Assembly (NCBI RefSeq): GCF_000454065.1 | Contig: NZ_KE695651.1 | Coordinates: 532,855-596,854, forward strand | Length of the DNA: 64,000 bases | Reading direction: 5' to 3' | Source of the DNA: Brevibacillus thermoruber 423 | Lineage (GTDB): Bacteria > Bacillota > Bacilli > Brevibacillales > Brevibacillaceae | Shown: positions 26,503 through 35,204 of the stretch, one piece after another | Layout of the letters: each line of letters opens with the position of its first letter | How positions within the stretch are numbered: position 1 is the stretch's first letter | Program-made: the position numbers and the translations under genes | Notes under the pieces: model-generated | Seen by the model: the letters and a program-made list of their open reading frames with translations, nothing else | What the model was told of the DNA's origin: nothing | Databases searched by the model: none

Positions 26503-27486
26503 ATGGAACAGGTGATCATCATCGGAGCCGGACCGTGCGGATTGGCGGCGGCGGTGGAATGCAAGCGGGCGGGGATCGACCCGCTGCTGATCGAAAAAGG
26601 GCCGCTGGTCAATTCCATCTACCGGTATCCGACGTACATGATTTTTCACAGCACGCCGGAGCTGCTGGAGATCGGCGACATTCCGTTTACCACGGCCAAT
26701 GAAAAGCCGACCAGACTGGAAGCGCTCAACTACTACCGGCTGGTGGCGTCCCGAAATGACCTGCGCGTCCGCTGCTACGAGACCGTGACGGCGGCGGAGC
26801 GGACGGAGGTCGGGTTTCGGCTGACGACCGTCGACCGGTTTCAGACGGTGAAGACGTATGAGTGCCGCCGCTTGATCATCGCCACCGGCTATTTTGACAA
26901 CCCCAACCGGTTGGGCGTACCGGGCGAGGATCTGCCAAAAGTCTCGTCGTTTTACAAGGAAGCCCACCCGTATAGCGGGATGAAAGTGGCGGTCGTCGGC
27001 GGCAACAACTCGGCGGTGGACGCCGCCCTGGAGCTGGAGCGGGCGGGAGCCGACGTGACCGTGATTTGCCGCAAGCCGCAGCTGTCCGACCACGTCAAGG
27101 CGTGGACGCGCCCCGTGTTTGAAAGCATGGTGCAGAAAGGGCGGATTCGCATTCTCTACGAAGCGACCGTGCAGGCCATCACGGAGCGGGAAGTGCTGGT
27201 GCGGCAAGGGGAAAAAACGCTCACGCTGGAAAACGACTTCGTCTTCTCGCTGATCGGGTTCCGGCCCGACCGGTCACTGCTGCACGCCCTGGGAGGGAAG
27301 ACCGACCCCGAAAGCGGCGTGCCCGTACACGATCCCGAGACGATGGAGACCAATGTTCCCGGTCTCTACATCGCCGGCGTGATCGCCTCCGGCCACCACG
27401 CCAACGCCATCTTCATCGAGAACGGCCGCTTTCACGGCAAGCTGATCGCCCGCCACCTGGCCGGTCAGCTCCGATCCGAGGGGTGA
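26503..27486 (+). CDS. bdr: Bacillithiol-disulfide reductase, YpdA type
   Basis: The frame is open from 26293, but ATG 26503 behind AGGAACGAGG puts the FAD site at the N-terminus; 327 aa. It is a thioredoxin-reductase-like flavoprotein without a CxxC active site. The FAD loop is IIGAGPCGLAAAVECKRAG, the NADPH loop VAVVGGNNSAVDAALELERAG, and the C-terminal flavin motif GLYIAGVIASGHHANAIFIENG. YpdA/Bdr proteins reduce oxidised bacillithiol with NADPH, which supports a bacillithiol-using Bacilli host. Single gene, bounded by a terminator. Confidence 0.9.
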   Translation: MEQVIIIGAGPCGLAAAVECKRAGIDPLLIEKGPLVNSIYRYPTYMIFHSTPELLEIGDIPFTTANEKPTRLEALNYYRLVASRNDLRVRCYETVTAAERTEVGFRLTTVDRFQTVKTYECRRLIIATGYFDNPNRLGVPGEDLPKVSSFYKEAHPYSGMKVAVVGGNNSAVDAALELERAGADVTVICRKPQLSDHVKAWTRPVFESMVQKGRIRILYEATVQAITEREVLVRQGEKTLTLENDFVFSLIGFRPDRSLLHALGGKTDPESGVPVHDPETMETNVPGLYIAGVIASGHHANAIFIENGRFHGKLIARHLAGQLRSEG

Positions 27487-27489
27487 GCG

Positions 27490-27537
27490 AAAAAAGACAA
27501 CGCGCCCTTGCAGCGAAGGGCGAACGTTGTCTTTTTC
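27490..27537 (+). terminator. Bidirectional terminator between bdr and the HIT gene
   Basis: AAAAGACAACG pairs with CGTTGTCTTTT around an inner GCCCTT/AAGGGC helix. A and T runs on both sides suit both converging genes. Confidence 0.82.
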
Positions 27538-27562
27538 TTTCGTCTCGACGGTCTTTGGCCGC

Positions 27563-27901
27563 TTACATCGTCCACTGAAGCTGACGGCCGCCGATCACGT
27601 GGTAGTGGATGTGAAAAACGGTCTGCTGGCCGTGCTTGCCGACGTTGGTGACGACGCGGAATCCGTCCTGGCTCACGCCGGTCAGCTCGGCCACCTTTTG
27701 CAGCCCCAGGTGCAGGTGGCCGATCAGCTCCTTGTCTTCCGGCTGAATCTCCATCAGCGAGGTGATGTGTTTCTTCGGGATGACCACCACATGCACCGGC
27801 GCGATCGGATTGATGTCGTGAAACGCCAGGATGCGATCGTCCTCGTATACCTTTTTCGATGGCAGCTCTCCCTTTACGATCTTGCAAAAAATGCAGTCCA
27901 T
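27563..27901 (-). CDS. HIT family nucleotide-binding protein
   Basis: A 112-aa histidine-triad protein starting at the ATG reading from 27901 behind AAGGAAGG. N-terminal MDCIFCKIVKGELPS is typical of the HIT/HINT branch. The catalytic triad motif HIHYHVIGGR lies near residue 97. Such proteins hydrolyse AMP-linked nucleotides, for example adenosine phosphoramidates. An upstream extension of the frame lacks a ribosome site. Confidence 0.93.
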   Translation of the reverse strand: MDCIFCKIVKGELPSKKVYEDDRILAFHDINPIAPVHVVVIPKKHITSLMEIQPEDKELIGHLHLGLQKVAELTGVSQDGFRVVTNVGKHGQQTVFHIHYHVIGGRQLQWTM

Positions 27902-28001
27902 TGCGGCATCCTTCCTTTTTATCGGGTTTCTCCTACGGATGACATTCGCCATAAACATGCCGTTTCCTGTCGGGAGGAGACCGCGTGTAAGCGTTTTTAC
28001 C

Positions 28002-28029
28002 TTGCAATATTCCCCCATTTGGTTATAAT
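28002..28029 (+). promoter_or_regulatory. Promoter of the formate dehydrogenase operon
   Basis: TTGCAA (28002-28007) and a perfect TATAAT (28024-28029), spacer 16. Transcription would start near 28036, leaving a leader of about 185 bases before the first gene. Confidence 0.78.
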
Positions 28030-28048
28030 GAAAGTGGGAAGTTCATCG

Positions 28049-28141
28049 ATGCTTGCGGGAATGCACACATTTCTGGCACATCCTGGCTTCTCATCTTTTT
28101 ATGGCGGGATTGATAACTGGTACGAAAATGCTAAGTATTAA
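28049..28141 (+). other. Possible 30-codon leader ORF upstream of the fdh terminator
   Basis: An ATG at 28049 opens 30 codons ending at TAA 28139-28141, exactly where the terminator stem begins. A GGGAAG at 28036-28041 could be a ribosome site but would sit at the very 5' end of the mRNA. The peptide begins MLAGMHTF and ends NWYENAKY. A translating or stalled ribosome would change folding of the stem. This is speculative. Confidence 0.3.
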
Positions 28142-28203
28142 CCCACCATAAAACAGCTTGAGCGCTTTTTTGCAGGCGCGGGTTGTTTTATGGTGGGTTT
28201 TTT
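28140..28203 (+). terminator. Intrinsic terminator/attenuator just before fdhF
   Basis: AACCCACCATAAAACA (28140-28155) pairs perfectly over 16 bp with 28184-28199, followed by six T. It lies between the promoter and the fdhF ribosome site with no annotated gene upstream in the transcript, so it looks like a regulated premature terminator. Confidence 0.82.
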
Positions 28204-28220
28204 GCTGCAGAGGAGGAACC

Positions 28221-31178
28221 ATGGAACAGAAAACAGTGCGATTTCAATTGAACGGTGAGGTCCACGAGGCCAAAGAAGGCACCCGCATCCTGGACTACAT
28301 GCTGGAGAACGGGATCGAACATCCGCACATCTGTTATTCGCCGGTGTTGGGGCCGATTCAGAGCTGCGACACCTGTATGTGCGAGATCGACGGCAAGATC
28401 ATGCGCGCCTGCTCCACGACGATCACGGAAGGCATGAACATCCAGAGCGCATCCGCCCGTGCCCGCGCCGCCCAGATGGAAGCGATGGACCGGGTGCTGG
28501 AAAACCACATGCTGTACTGTACGGTGTGCGACAACAACAACGGAAACTGCCGCGTGCACAACACCACGGAACTCCTGCACGTGGAGCATCAGAGCCGTCC
28601 GTTCCGGGAAAAAGGGTACGAAGTGGACATGTCCCACCCGTTTTACCGCTACGATCCCAACCAGTGCATTCTGTGCGGACGCTGCGTCGAGGTGTGTCAG
28701 GACCTGCAGGTGAACGAAACGCTGACCATCGACTGGGCGCGGGATATGCCGCGGGTCATCTGGGACGACGACAAGCCGATCAACGAGTCGTCCTGCGTCT
28801 CGTGCGGACAGTGCGTCACCGTATGCCCGTGCAACGCGCTGATGGAGAAGTCGATGCTGGGCGAAGCGGGGTTCATGACCGGCCTGGACAAAGACCTGCT
28901 CAATCCGATGATCGATCTGGTCAAGGAAGTGGAGCCGGGCTACGGCAGCATCATGGCCATTTCCGAAATCGAAGCGGCCATGCGCGAGACCCGCACGAAG
29001 AAGACCAAGACGGTATGCACGTTCTGCGGGGTGGGCTGTTCGTTTGAAGTGTGGACGAAAGGACGCCAGATTTTGAAAATTGAACCGACGGAAGACGCGC
29101 CGGTCAACAGCGTCTCCACGTGCGTCAAAGGCAAGTTCGGCTGGGATTTTGTCAACAGCGACCAGCGCCTGACCACGCCGCTGATCCGCAGAGGGGACGA
29201 ATTCGTTCCGGCGAGCTGGGACGAGGCTCTCACGCTGATCGCCGAGAAGATGGGAGCGATCAAGCAAACGTATGGCGGCAGCGCGCTCGGCTTCATCAGT
29301 TCGTCCAAGACGACCAACGAGGAAGCGTACCTGATGCAGAAGCTGGCCCGTCAGGTATTTGAAACCAACAACGTGGACAACTGTGCTCGTTACTGTCAGA
29401 CGCCGGCTTCAGACGGACTGATGGCCACCGTGGGCATTGGCGGTGACTCCGGCACGATCAAGGACATCGCATCCGCTGGATTGGTGATCATTGTCGGAGC
29501 CAACCCGGCAGAGGGGCACCCGGTGCTTGCGACCCGCATCAAACGGGCGAAGAAGCTGCACGGCCAGAAACTGATCGTCTCCGATCTGCGCAAGCATGAG
29601 ATGGCGGAACGCTCCGACCTGTTCCTGCATCCGCGGCAGGGGACGGACTTCGTCTGGATCACGGCTGTGGCCAAGTACATCATCGACCAGGGCTGGCACG
29701 ACGAAGCCTTTATCAAGGCCCGCGTGAACAACTACGAAGAGTTCCTGGCGCATGTGGAAAAATACACGCTGGACTATGCGGAAGAGGTGACCGGCATCCC
29801 GAAGGAGCAGCTCATCAAAGCCGCCACGATGATTCACGAAGCGGACGGCACGTGCGTGCTGTGGGGAATGGGCGTGACGCAGAACATCGCCGGATCGCAC
29901 ACCTCCATGGCGATCGCCAACCTGCTCCTGATCACCGGCAACTTCGGCCGTCCGGGCGCGGGCGCGTATCCGCTGCGCGGCCACAACAACGTGCAGGGCA
30001 CCTGCGACATGGGGGCGCTGCCCAGCTTCCTGCCGGGATATCAGAGCGTCAAAGATGACGTGGCCCGGAAGCGGTTTGAACACGCATACGGCGTCGCCAT
30101 TTCCAGCGAGCCGGGTCTGACCAGCATTCAAATGGTGGAAGCGATCGGAAAAGGCACGCTGAAAGCGATGTACGTGATGGGCGAAGACATGGCCTGGGTG
30201 GATTCCAACTCCAACCACGTCCAGGACATGCTGAGCCAACTGGAGTTCTTCGTCGTACAGGACGTCTTTTTCACCAAGACGGCCCAGTTTGCCGACGTGA
30301 TTCTGCCGGCCGCGCCGTCTCTCGAAAAGGAAGGGACGTTTACCAATACGGAGCGCCGCATTCAGCGTCTGTACCAGGTGTTTGAACCGCTTGGGGAGTC
30401 CAAGCCGGACTGGTGGATCATTCAGGAAGTCGCCAAGCGGATGGGCTTCGACTGGAACTACAGCCACCCGGGCGAAATCATGGACGAAATCGCCTCGCTC
30501 ACGCCGTTTTTCGCCGGCGTCTCCTACGATCGCCTGGAAGGCTGGAACAGCCTGGTGTGGCCGGTTCACCCGGATGGAACGGACGAACCGCTTCTCTACA
30601 AGGAGCGCTTCAACTTCCCGGACGGACGGGCGCGCTTGTCGCTGGTGGATTACGTGCCGCCGGTCGAATATCCGGCGGAATTTGACCTCGTCGTCAACAA
30701 CGGCCGGATGCTGGAACATTTCCACGAGGGCAACTTGACGGACAAATCTTCAGGCATCAAGTACAAGGTGCCGGACGTCTTCGTCGAGGTGTCGCCGGAG
30801 CTGGCCCGCGAACGCGGCATCAAGGACGGCACGCTGGTCCGCCTGGTGTCCCCGTACGGCGCGATCAGGCTGCGGGCGGTGGTCACCGATCGCGTCCAAG
30901 GCAAGGAACTGTTTGTCCCGATGCACTCCGCCAGCCACGAAAACGCGATCAACATCCTGACCGGCAACGCCGTGGACGTGCGGACGCAGACCCCGGCCTA
31001 CAAGCAGGCCAAGGTGCGCATGGAAATCCTCGAACGGGACGGGGAAAATCCGCTGCCGAGGTACAATCCGCGCTACGCCAAGCGCAACCCGCAGTTGGGC
31101 GTGCAGGTGGAACGCAAATGGGCGCGCAGCGACTACGAGCCCATCGCTGATGTCAATGTGGCAGGAGGTGCGCAATAA
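28221..31178 (+). CDS. fdhF: Formate dehydrogenase-like molybdo/tungsto-enzyme, large subunit
   Basis: A 985-aa NuoG/FdhF fusion like Bacillus YjgC/YrhE. N-terminal [2Fe-2S] domain (residues about 5-80, Cys in CYSPVLGPIQSCDTCMCEI), a His/Cys Fe-S segment (about 90-120), two [4Fe-4S] ferredoxin motifs (CILCGRCVEVC and CVSCGQCVTVCPC) and a molybdopterin domain with CTFCGVGCSFEVW binding another cluster. The ligand to Mo/W is expected to be Cys392 (RYCQTPASDG); the usual neighbouring His is Gln393. The C-terminal MopB fold ends in a molydopterin-binding lobe (VPMHSASHENAINILTG). It should oxidise formate to CO2 in the cytoplasm, but the Cys-Gln pair warrants care. A GAGGAGG site precedes the ATG. 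It overlaps the DUF1641 gene (TAATG). Confidence 0.88.
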   Translation: MEQKTVRFQLNGEVHEAKEGTRILDYMLENGIEHPHICYSPVLGPIQSCDTCMCEIDGKIMRACSTTITEGMNIQSASARARAAQMEAMDRVLENHMLYCTVCDNNNGNCRVHNTTELLHVEHQSRPFREKGYEVDMSHPFYRYDPNQCILCGRCVEVCQDLQVNETLTIDWARDMPRVIWDDDKPINESSCVSCGQCVTVCPCNALMEKSMLGEAGFMTGLDKDLLNPMIDLVKEVEPGYGSIMAISEIEAAMRETRTKKTKTVCTFCGVGCSFEVWTKGRQILKIEPTEDAPVNSVSTCVKGKFGWDFVNSDQRLTTPLIRRGDEFVPASWDEALTLIAEKMGAIKQTYGGSALGFISSSKTTNEEAYLMQKLARQVFETNNVDNCARYCQTPASDGLMATVGIGGDSGTIKDIASAGLVIIVGANPAEGHPVLATRIKRAKKLHGQKLIVSDLRKHEMAERSDLFLHPRQGTDFVWITAVAKYIIDQGWHDEAFIKARVNNYEEFLAHVEKYTLDYAEEVTGIPKEQLIKAATMIHEADGTCVLWGMGVTQNIAGSHTSMAIANLLLITGNFGRPGAGAYPLRGHNNVQGTCDMGALPSFLPGYQSVKDDVARKRFEHAYGVAISSEPGLTSIQMVEAIGKGTLKAMYVMGEDMAWVDSNSNHVQDMLSQLEFFVVQDVFFTKTAQFADVILPAAPSLEKEGTFTNTERRIQRLYQVFEPLGESKPDWWIIQEVAKRMGFDWNYSHPGEIMDEIASLTPFFAGVSYDRLEGWNSLVWPVHPDGTDEPLLYKERFNFPDGRARLSLVDYVPPVEYPAEFDLVVNNGRMLEHFHEGNLTDKSSGIKYKVPDVFVEVSPELARERGIKDGTLVRLVSPYGAIRLRAVVTDRVQGKELFVPMHSASHENAINILTGNAVDVRTQTPAYKQAKVRMEILERDGENPLPRYNPRYAKRNPQLGVQVERKWARSDYEPIADVNVAGGAQ

Positions 31179-31657
31179 TGGCGAAACCGACAACCAAGAT
31201 CGTGCGTCCCGTGCTCACCGAAGCGGAAAAGCAGGCGCAGGCGCTGGAGCAGGTGAAACAGGATGCGGCGCAGCACGCGGAAGGCATCCGCGAAGCGCTG
31301 AAACTGCTGCAGGAACTGCACGACAGCGGGATCCTGGAGGCGCTGAAGTCGCTGCTCGAAGCCAAGGAAAAGGTGGCCAAGATCGCCGTGGGCCAACTGC
31401 TTCGCCCGCCCGTCACCAACTCGATCAACAACGCGATGGCGGTGGCCGAAGCCCTGTCGGAAATCGAGCCGGACATGACCAAAAAGCTGGTCGGCAGTCT
31501 GGTCCAAGGGCTGCAGCAGGCCAAGGAGGGGCTCGAACAGGAAAGCAAAGTGGGCCTGTTCGATCTGGTCAGAGCGCTGCAGGACCCTGACATCAACCGG
31601 GCGATCGGCTTCGGCCTCAACCTGTTGAAAGGCATGGGGCAAGGATTGAAAGAATAG
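31178..31657 (+). CDS. DUF1641 family protein (YjgD-like)
   Basis: A 159-aa helical protein with the DUF1641 core: GILEALKSLLEAKEKVAKIAVGQLLRP and LFDLVRALQDPDINRAIGFGLNLLKGMG. Its start codon overlaps the fdhF stop by one base, so translation is coupled. The same gene pair is found in Bacillus (yjgC-yjgD), which suggests a subunit or assembly partner of the dehydrogenase. It lacks cofactor-binding motifs. The biochemical role of the family is not established to my knowledge. Confidence 0.88.
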   Translation: MAKPTTKIVRPVLTEAEKQAQALEQVKQDAAQHAEGIREALKLLQELHDSGILEALKSLLEAKEKVAKIAVGQLLRPPVTNSINNAMAVAEALSEIEPDMTKKLVGSLVQGLQQAKEGLEQESKVGLFDLVRALQDPDINRAIGFGLNLLKGMGQGLKE

Positions 31658-31689
31658 CGGCAAGAGCCGGCCGGAAACGTGGTGATTCG

Positions 31690-32100
31690 GTGACCAGACG
31701 TGTGGAACATGAATTCAGCATGCTCGTACGCGAGATTCGCAAGGAATATGTGGGCAGCGGCCCGCAGCAGATCCGGACGCGCTTTGTGGGCCAGTGGGCC
31801 ATCACCGAGATGAACGGCAACTTGACCGACGTGGAGAAGTGGATGATGGACTCGAATGAGGGCCGGCGCATGATCCATGAGACGAGAACGAAAATGGTCA
31901 AAGACATTTACAAACATGCCGAGGTGGTCAAGAAACTGGAAACCCTGGTCAACGCGAAACTGGTGACCCTGTTTGCGGACATCAACCTGGAGAACGATGT
32001 CGCGATCACGGTGTTCGTGTTTGACCGGGACATCCAGTCCGGCGCACGTTGGTCTGCCGGTTCGTCGGCGTCCCGGCGAACGTCCGCGGGCTTCCCGTAA
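31690..32100 (+). CDS. DUF2294 family protein
   Basis: A 136-aa protein from GTG 31690, 32 bp after the DUF1641 gene and before the operon terminator. Its sequence (VREIRKEYVGSGPQQIRTRFVGQWAITEMNG-type start, described in part; then DIYKHAEVVKKLETLV and DIQSGARWSAG) fits the DUF2294 (Na-translocating-associated) family of unknown function. The ribosome site is weak. The operon position links it to the formate-dehydrogenase-like enzyme. The last 15 residues are low-complexity and Ser/Arg rich. Confidence 0.7.
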   Translation: MTRRVEHEFSMLVREIRKEYVGSGPQQIRTRFVGQWAITEMNGNLTDVEKWMMDSNEGRRMIHETRTKMVKDIYKHAEVVKKLETLVNAKLVTLFADINLENDVAITVFVFDRDIQSGARWSAGSSASRRTSAGFP

Positions 32101-32121
32101 TCCCGCTCTCCGGGAGCATGC

Positions 32122-32166
32122 GGCCGCGTCTGTATCCAGTCTGGATGTGGGCGCGGCCTTTTTTTG
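32122..32166 (+). terminator. Terminator of the fdh operon
   Basis: Stem GGCCGCGTC with GGCGCGGCC (32122-32130 with 32150-32158, one G-U), inner helix ATCCAG/CTGGAT, then seven T. Confidence 0.88.
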
Positions 32167-32342
32167 TCCGTGCAACTTTTTGGGTGCGTACAATCAGCAT
32201 GTCGGCCGCGCAGCGGCCTCGTCTGCTTATCCGCCGCCCTTTTGGGAAACGATGAGACAGGAAGAAGGCGGGCGTCTCCATAATCTCTTCACGATGTTTT
32301 GCTACCATCGGAACGGAGACAGAGCAGAAGGAGGAATTCACG

Positions 32343-34040
32343 GTGAAGCGAAAAATAATGCTCGGCGCGGCTGGAGCGGTCATTCTCGCCGCCCTGGCGG
32401 TTGGGGTTTTTCTCAACGGCAACGACAGCGGGACACGCGCGCATGCCCAATACATGGCAGAGCCCGTCGTCACGCAGGAAAACGGCAGGACCGTGCGCAG
32501 CTTTGAACTGGTTGCGAAGGAAGCGGACTGGCCGTTGTCCGCGGACAAAACGGTGCGCGTCTGGGCGTACAACGGCGTCGTCCCCGGAAGCCAGATCCGG
32601 GCAAAAGTGGGCGACGTCATTCGCGTCACACTGAAAAACGAGCTGGCGGAGCCCACCAGCATTCACTGGCACGGGTATCCGGTGCCCAACGGCATGGACG
32701 GCATCCCCGGCATTACGCAAAACGCGGTGAGACCGGGCGAGACGTTTACCTACGAGTTTGAAGCGACCGTCCCCGGCACGTACTGGTACCATTCCCACCA
32801 GGACAGCGCCAACCAGGTGGATCGCGGCCTGTACGGCACATTGGTGGTGGAGGAAAAAGAGGAGCAAGGGGTGCAGCGCGACTACACGCTGGTCCTGGAC
32901 GAGTGGAACACGGCAGCGCTCCAGGGAGGCGGCACGGATCACGGCGGCATGAACCACGGCCAGCCGGACCCGGGCAGGGCGGACATGTCCAGCATGAGCC
33001 ACGGCAATATGAATCACGGCAGCATCAGCGTCCCCCACGTGGATCACGGCCACATGGGCATGGCCGGCGGGAACGGCGGCACCATGTCCCACGGAACTCA
33101 TGGAAGCGGCTCCGCTGCCGAAGGGACGCCGGGAACAGGGATGGCGCCGGGGGCTATGCACGACCGGATGATGCGGGAGATGTACACGACCTTTACCGTC
33201 AACGGCAAAAGCGGAGCGGCGATTGAACCGCTGGAAGTGGCCAAGGGGGAACGCGTCCGCCTGCGCTTTGTCAACGCCGGCTTCCAGAGCCATGTGATTC
33301 ATCTGCACGGCCAGGTGTACGCCATCGTCAGCACCGACGGGCAGTCGATTCAGGAGCCGCCGATGGTCAAGGACCGCCCGTTCACGATCGCTCCCGGAGA
33401 GCGGTATGACGTGGAGTTTGTCGCCCATGCGGACAGCGACTGGGTCATCGAGAGCCATGACGAAAGCGACGCGGCCAGGCAAATGGTCATTCCCGTCAAG
33501 GTAAAAGGCGGGAAGGCCGACAGCCAAGCCGCAGCGGACACCGTCAAGGCGGAGCCTGTCGACATCGCCGGGTACGGCCAGGCGGGCGGCGGTGCGTTCG
33601 ACCTGTCGATGACGTACGATGTGGAGTACCGGATGGAGCTGGGCGAAACCATGGGCAGGGACGGCATGGAGCCGCTCTTTACGATCAACGGCCGGACCTA
33701 TCCGGACATCAAGCCGCTCCAGGTAAAACCGGGGGACAAGGTAAAAGTGACGCTGGTCAACAAGGGCTCTTCCGATCATCCGATGCACCTGCACGGCCAC
33801 TTCTTCCAGGTGCTCAGCAGGAATGGAAAGCCGCTGACCGGCTCTCCGCTGATGAAGGATACGCTGAATGTGAAACCGGGCGAATCGTACGTGGTGGCGT
33901 TCGCAGCGGACAATCCCGGCGAGTGGATGTTCCACTGCCACGATCTGCACCACGCGGCAGCCGGCATGGTCTCCACCGTGCAGTACGAGGGATCACCGAA
34001 ATTCGTGGAAGATTCCGCTGTCGGCAACAACCCCCATTGA
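32343..34040 (+). CDS. Multicopper oxidase with His/Met-rich insert (CopA/laccase-like)
   Basis: A 565-aa secreted enzyme starting at GTG 32343 behind AGAAGGAGG. An N-terminal signal or anchor segment (about 5-24) precedes three cupredoxin domains. The copper motifs are complete: HWHG, WYHSH, HPMHLHGHFF and HCHDLHHAAAGM, which bind the type 1, 2 and 3 coppers. Residues about 195-275 form an insert rich in HG, HGGM and MSHG-like repeats, as in copper-tolerance oxidases, probably a Cu(I) loading or storage site. It should oxidise Cu(I) or phenols with O2 outside the membrane. A response regulator gene follows 87 bp later. Confidence 0.9.
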   Translation: MKRKIMLGAAGAVILAALAVGVFLNGNDSGTRAHAQYMAEPVVTQENGRTVRSFELVAKEADWPLSADKTVRVWAYNGVVPGSQIRAKVGDVIRVTLKNELAEPTSIHWHGYPVPNGMDGIPGITQNAVRPGETFTYEFEATVPGTYWYHSHQDSANQVDRGLYGTLVVEEKEEQGVQRDYTLVLDEWNTAALQGGGTDHGGMNHGQPDPGRADMSSMSHGNMNHGSISVPHVDHGHMGMAGGNGGTMSHGTHGSGSAAEGTPGTGMAPGAMHDRMMREMYTTFTVNGKSGAAIEPLEVAKGERVRLRFVNAGFQSHVIHLHGQVYAIVSTDGQSIQEPPMVKDRPFTIAPGERYDVEFVAHADSDWVIESHDESDAARQMVIPVKVKGGKADSQAAADTVKAEPVDIAGYGQAGGGAFDLSMTYDVEYRMELGETMGRDGMEPLFTINGRTYPDIKPLQVKPGDKVKVTLVNKGSSDHPMHLHGHFFQVLSRNGKPLTGSPLMKDTLNVKPGESYVVAFAADNPGEWMFHCHDLHHAAAGMVSTVQYEGSPKFVEDSAVGNNPH

Positions 34041-34127
34041 ATCTCCGAGCGCGTCCCGGGGCACCGCCCTCTGGGGCGCGTCGGCTGTGAAAAGCTCACG
34101 ACAAACCATCCGATGGAGGCAAACGTC

Positions 34128-34820
34128 ATGGCGACCATCCTGATCGTGGACGATGAACCGCAGATTGTGGACATTCTCTCGTCCTATCTGCAGAAAGACG
34201 GCTATCACGTGATCACCGCCACGAACGGCAAAGACGCGCTGGAGCTGGCTGCGGGCGGCCAGCTCGACCTGATCATCCTGGACCTGATGCTTCCCGATAT
34301 CAGCGGGGAGGAGGTTTGCGGCCGCATTCGCCGCGAATCCCGCGTGCCGATCCTGATGCTGACGGCCAAAAGCGGCGAATCGGACCGGGTCACCGGACTG
34401 GAGATCGGTGCCGACGACTACCTGGTCAAGCCGTTCAGCCCGCGGGAGCTGGTCGCGCGGGTTCGGGCCATCCTGCGCCGGGTGGGGGATTTTCAGTCGC
34501 TCTCCGATCGGATCGAGATCGGGGACCTGGTTGTCTCCCTGCGGGAAAAGCGCGTGCAGAAACAGGGAATGACCGTGGAGCTGACCCCCAGTGAATACCG
34601 GCTGTTGACCACGCTGATCCGCCATCCGGGGCGAACCTGGACGCGCGAGGAGCTGGTCGAGGAGGTGCTGGGAATGGATTTTGACGGGTACGACCGGACC
34701 ATCGACACCCACGTGAAAAATCTGCGCCACAAACTGGAAGACGATCCCAAGCGTCCGGAATACATAAAAACCGTATACGGAGTGGGGTACCGATTTGACA
34801 CGCCGGCCAAAGAGCGCTGA
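34128..34820 (+). CDS. OmpR family response regulator, orphan
   Basis: A 230-aa regulator starting at ATG 34128 with GGAGG 8 bases upstream. The receiver (1-118) is intact: acidic pair in IVDDEP, phospho-Asp in LIILDLMLP, Thr in LMLTAKS and Lys in YLVKPFSP. The DNA-binding domain (about 130-228) ends with the winged-helix signature RTIDTHVKNLRHKLEDDP and YGVGYRFD. It binds direct repeats as a dimer after phosphorylation. No kinase follows; 380 bp of non-coding DNA comes next. It may be co-transcribed with the multicopper oxidase and respond to metal or envelope stress, possibly through the orphan kinase at 20556. Confidence 0.92.
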   Translation: MATILIVDDEPQIVDILSSYLQKDGYHVITATNGKDALELAAGGQLDLIILDLMLPDISGEEVCGRIRRESRVPILMLTAKSGESDRVTGLEIGADDYLVKPFSPRELVARVRAILRRVGDFQSLSDRIEIGDLVVSLREKRVQKQGMTVELTPSEYRLLTTLIRHPGRTWTREELVEEVLGMDFDGYDRTIDTHVKNLRHKLEDDPKRPEYIKTVYGVGYRFDTPAKER

Positions 34821-35204
34821 ACCGGTGATCGGTCCGCTTTCCTTTCCCGTTCCCGACGACGAGACCGGCCTCGGCCGGAAACTGCGACATCACGGGGGCA
34901 GGTTTCGAAACCGCGAAACGGAAGCCTTCCCCCTCCCCAACCACCCTAGCCAAAAGGAACTAGGCGCATAGACAGGGAAACTTTTGACGAAAATGAACAA
35001 ATATGGGAAGTAATTCCCGAGAAAAAAGACAGGCCAGCCTTTATGATTAGGATAGACTTACAGAATTTTCTGACACCAACAAACCAACACAGAGAGGGGG
35101 ACGCAGGGAATCAAGAGGGTTTTGCGACGGGGTGAAAGCGAATATCGCTCCTTCATCCGTTCACAGGCGATTGGCACTACGTTCAAAAACATGAGGTGAT
35201 GCTG
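34821..35204. other. 384-bp intergenic region before namZ
   Basis: It contains a perfect 12-bp palindrome GGTTTCGAAACC (34901-34912), a short CCTAG/CTAGG hairpin near 34948-34967 and AT-rich sequence with TTGACG at 34984 but no well-placed -10. The stretch 35095-35145 has GGGGGAC and GGGGTGAA, which recall the ydaO (c-di-AMP) riboswitch, but its conserved 3' half is missing. A promoter or leader for namZ must lie here. I cannot define it. Confidence 0.4.

Noticed and set aside
35095..35145. ydaO-type c-di-AMP riboswitch before namZ
   Set aside because: Only the GGGGGAC and GGGGTGAA pieces are similar; the conserved 3' half is absent. A covariance search would decide.
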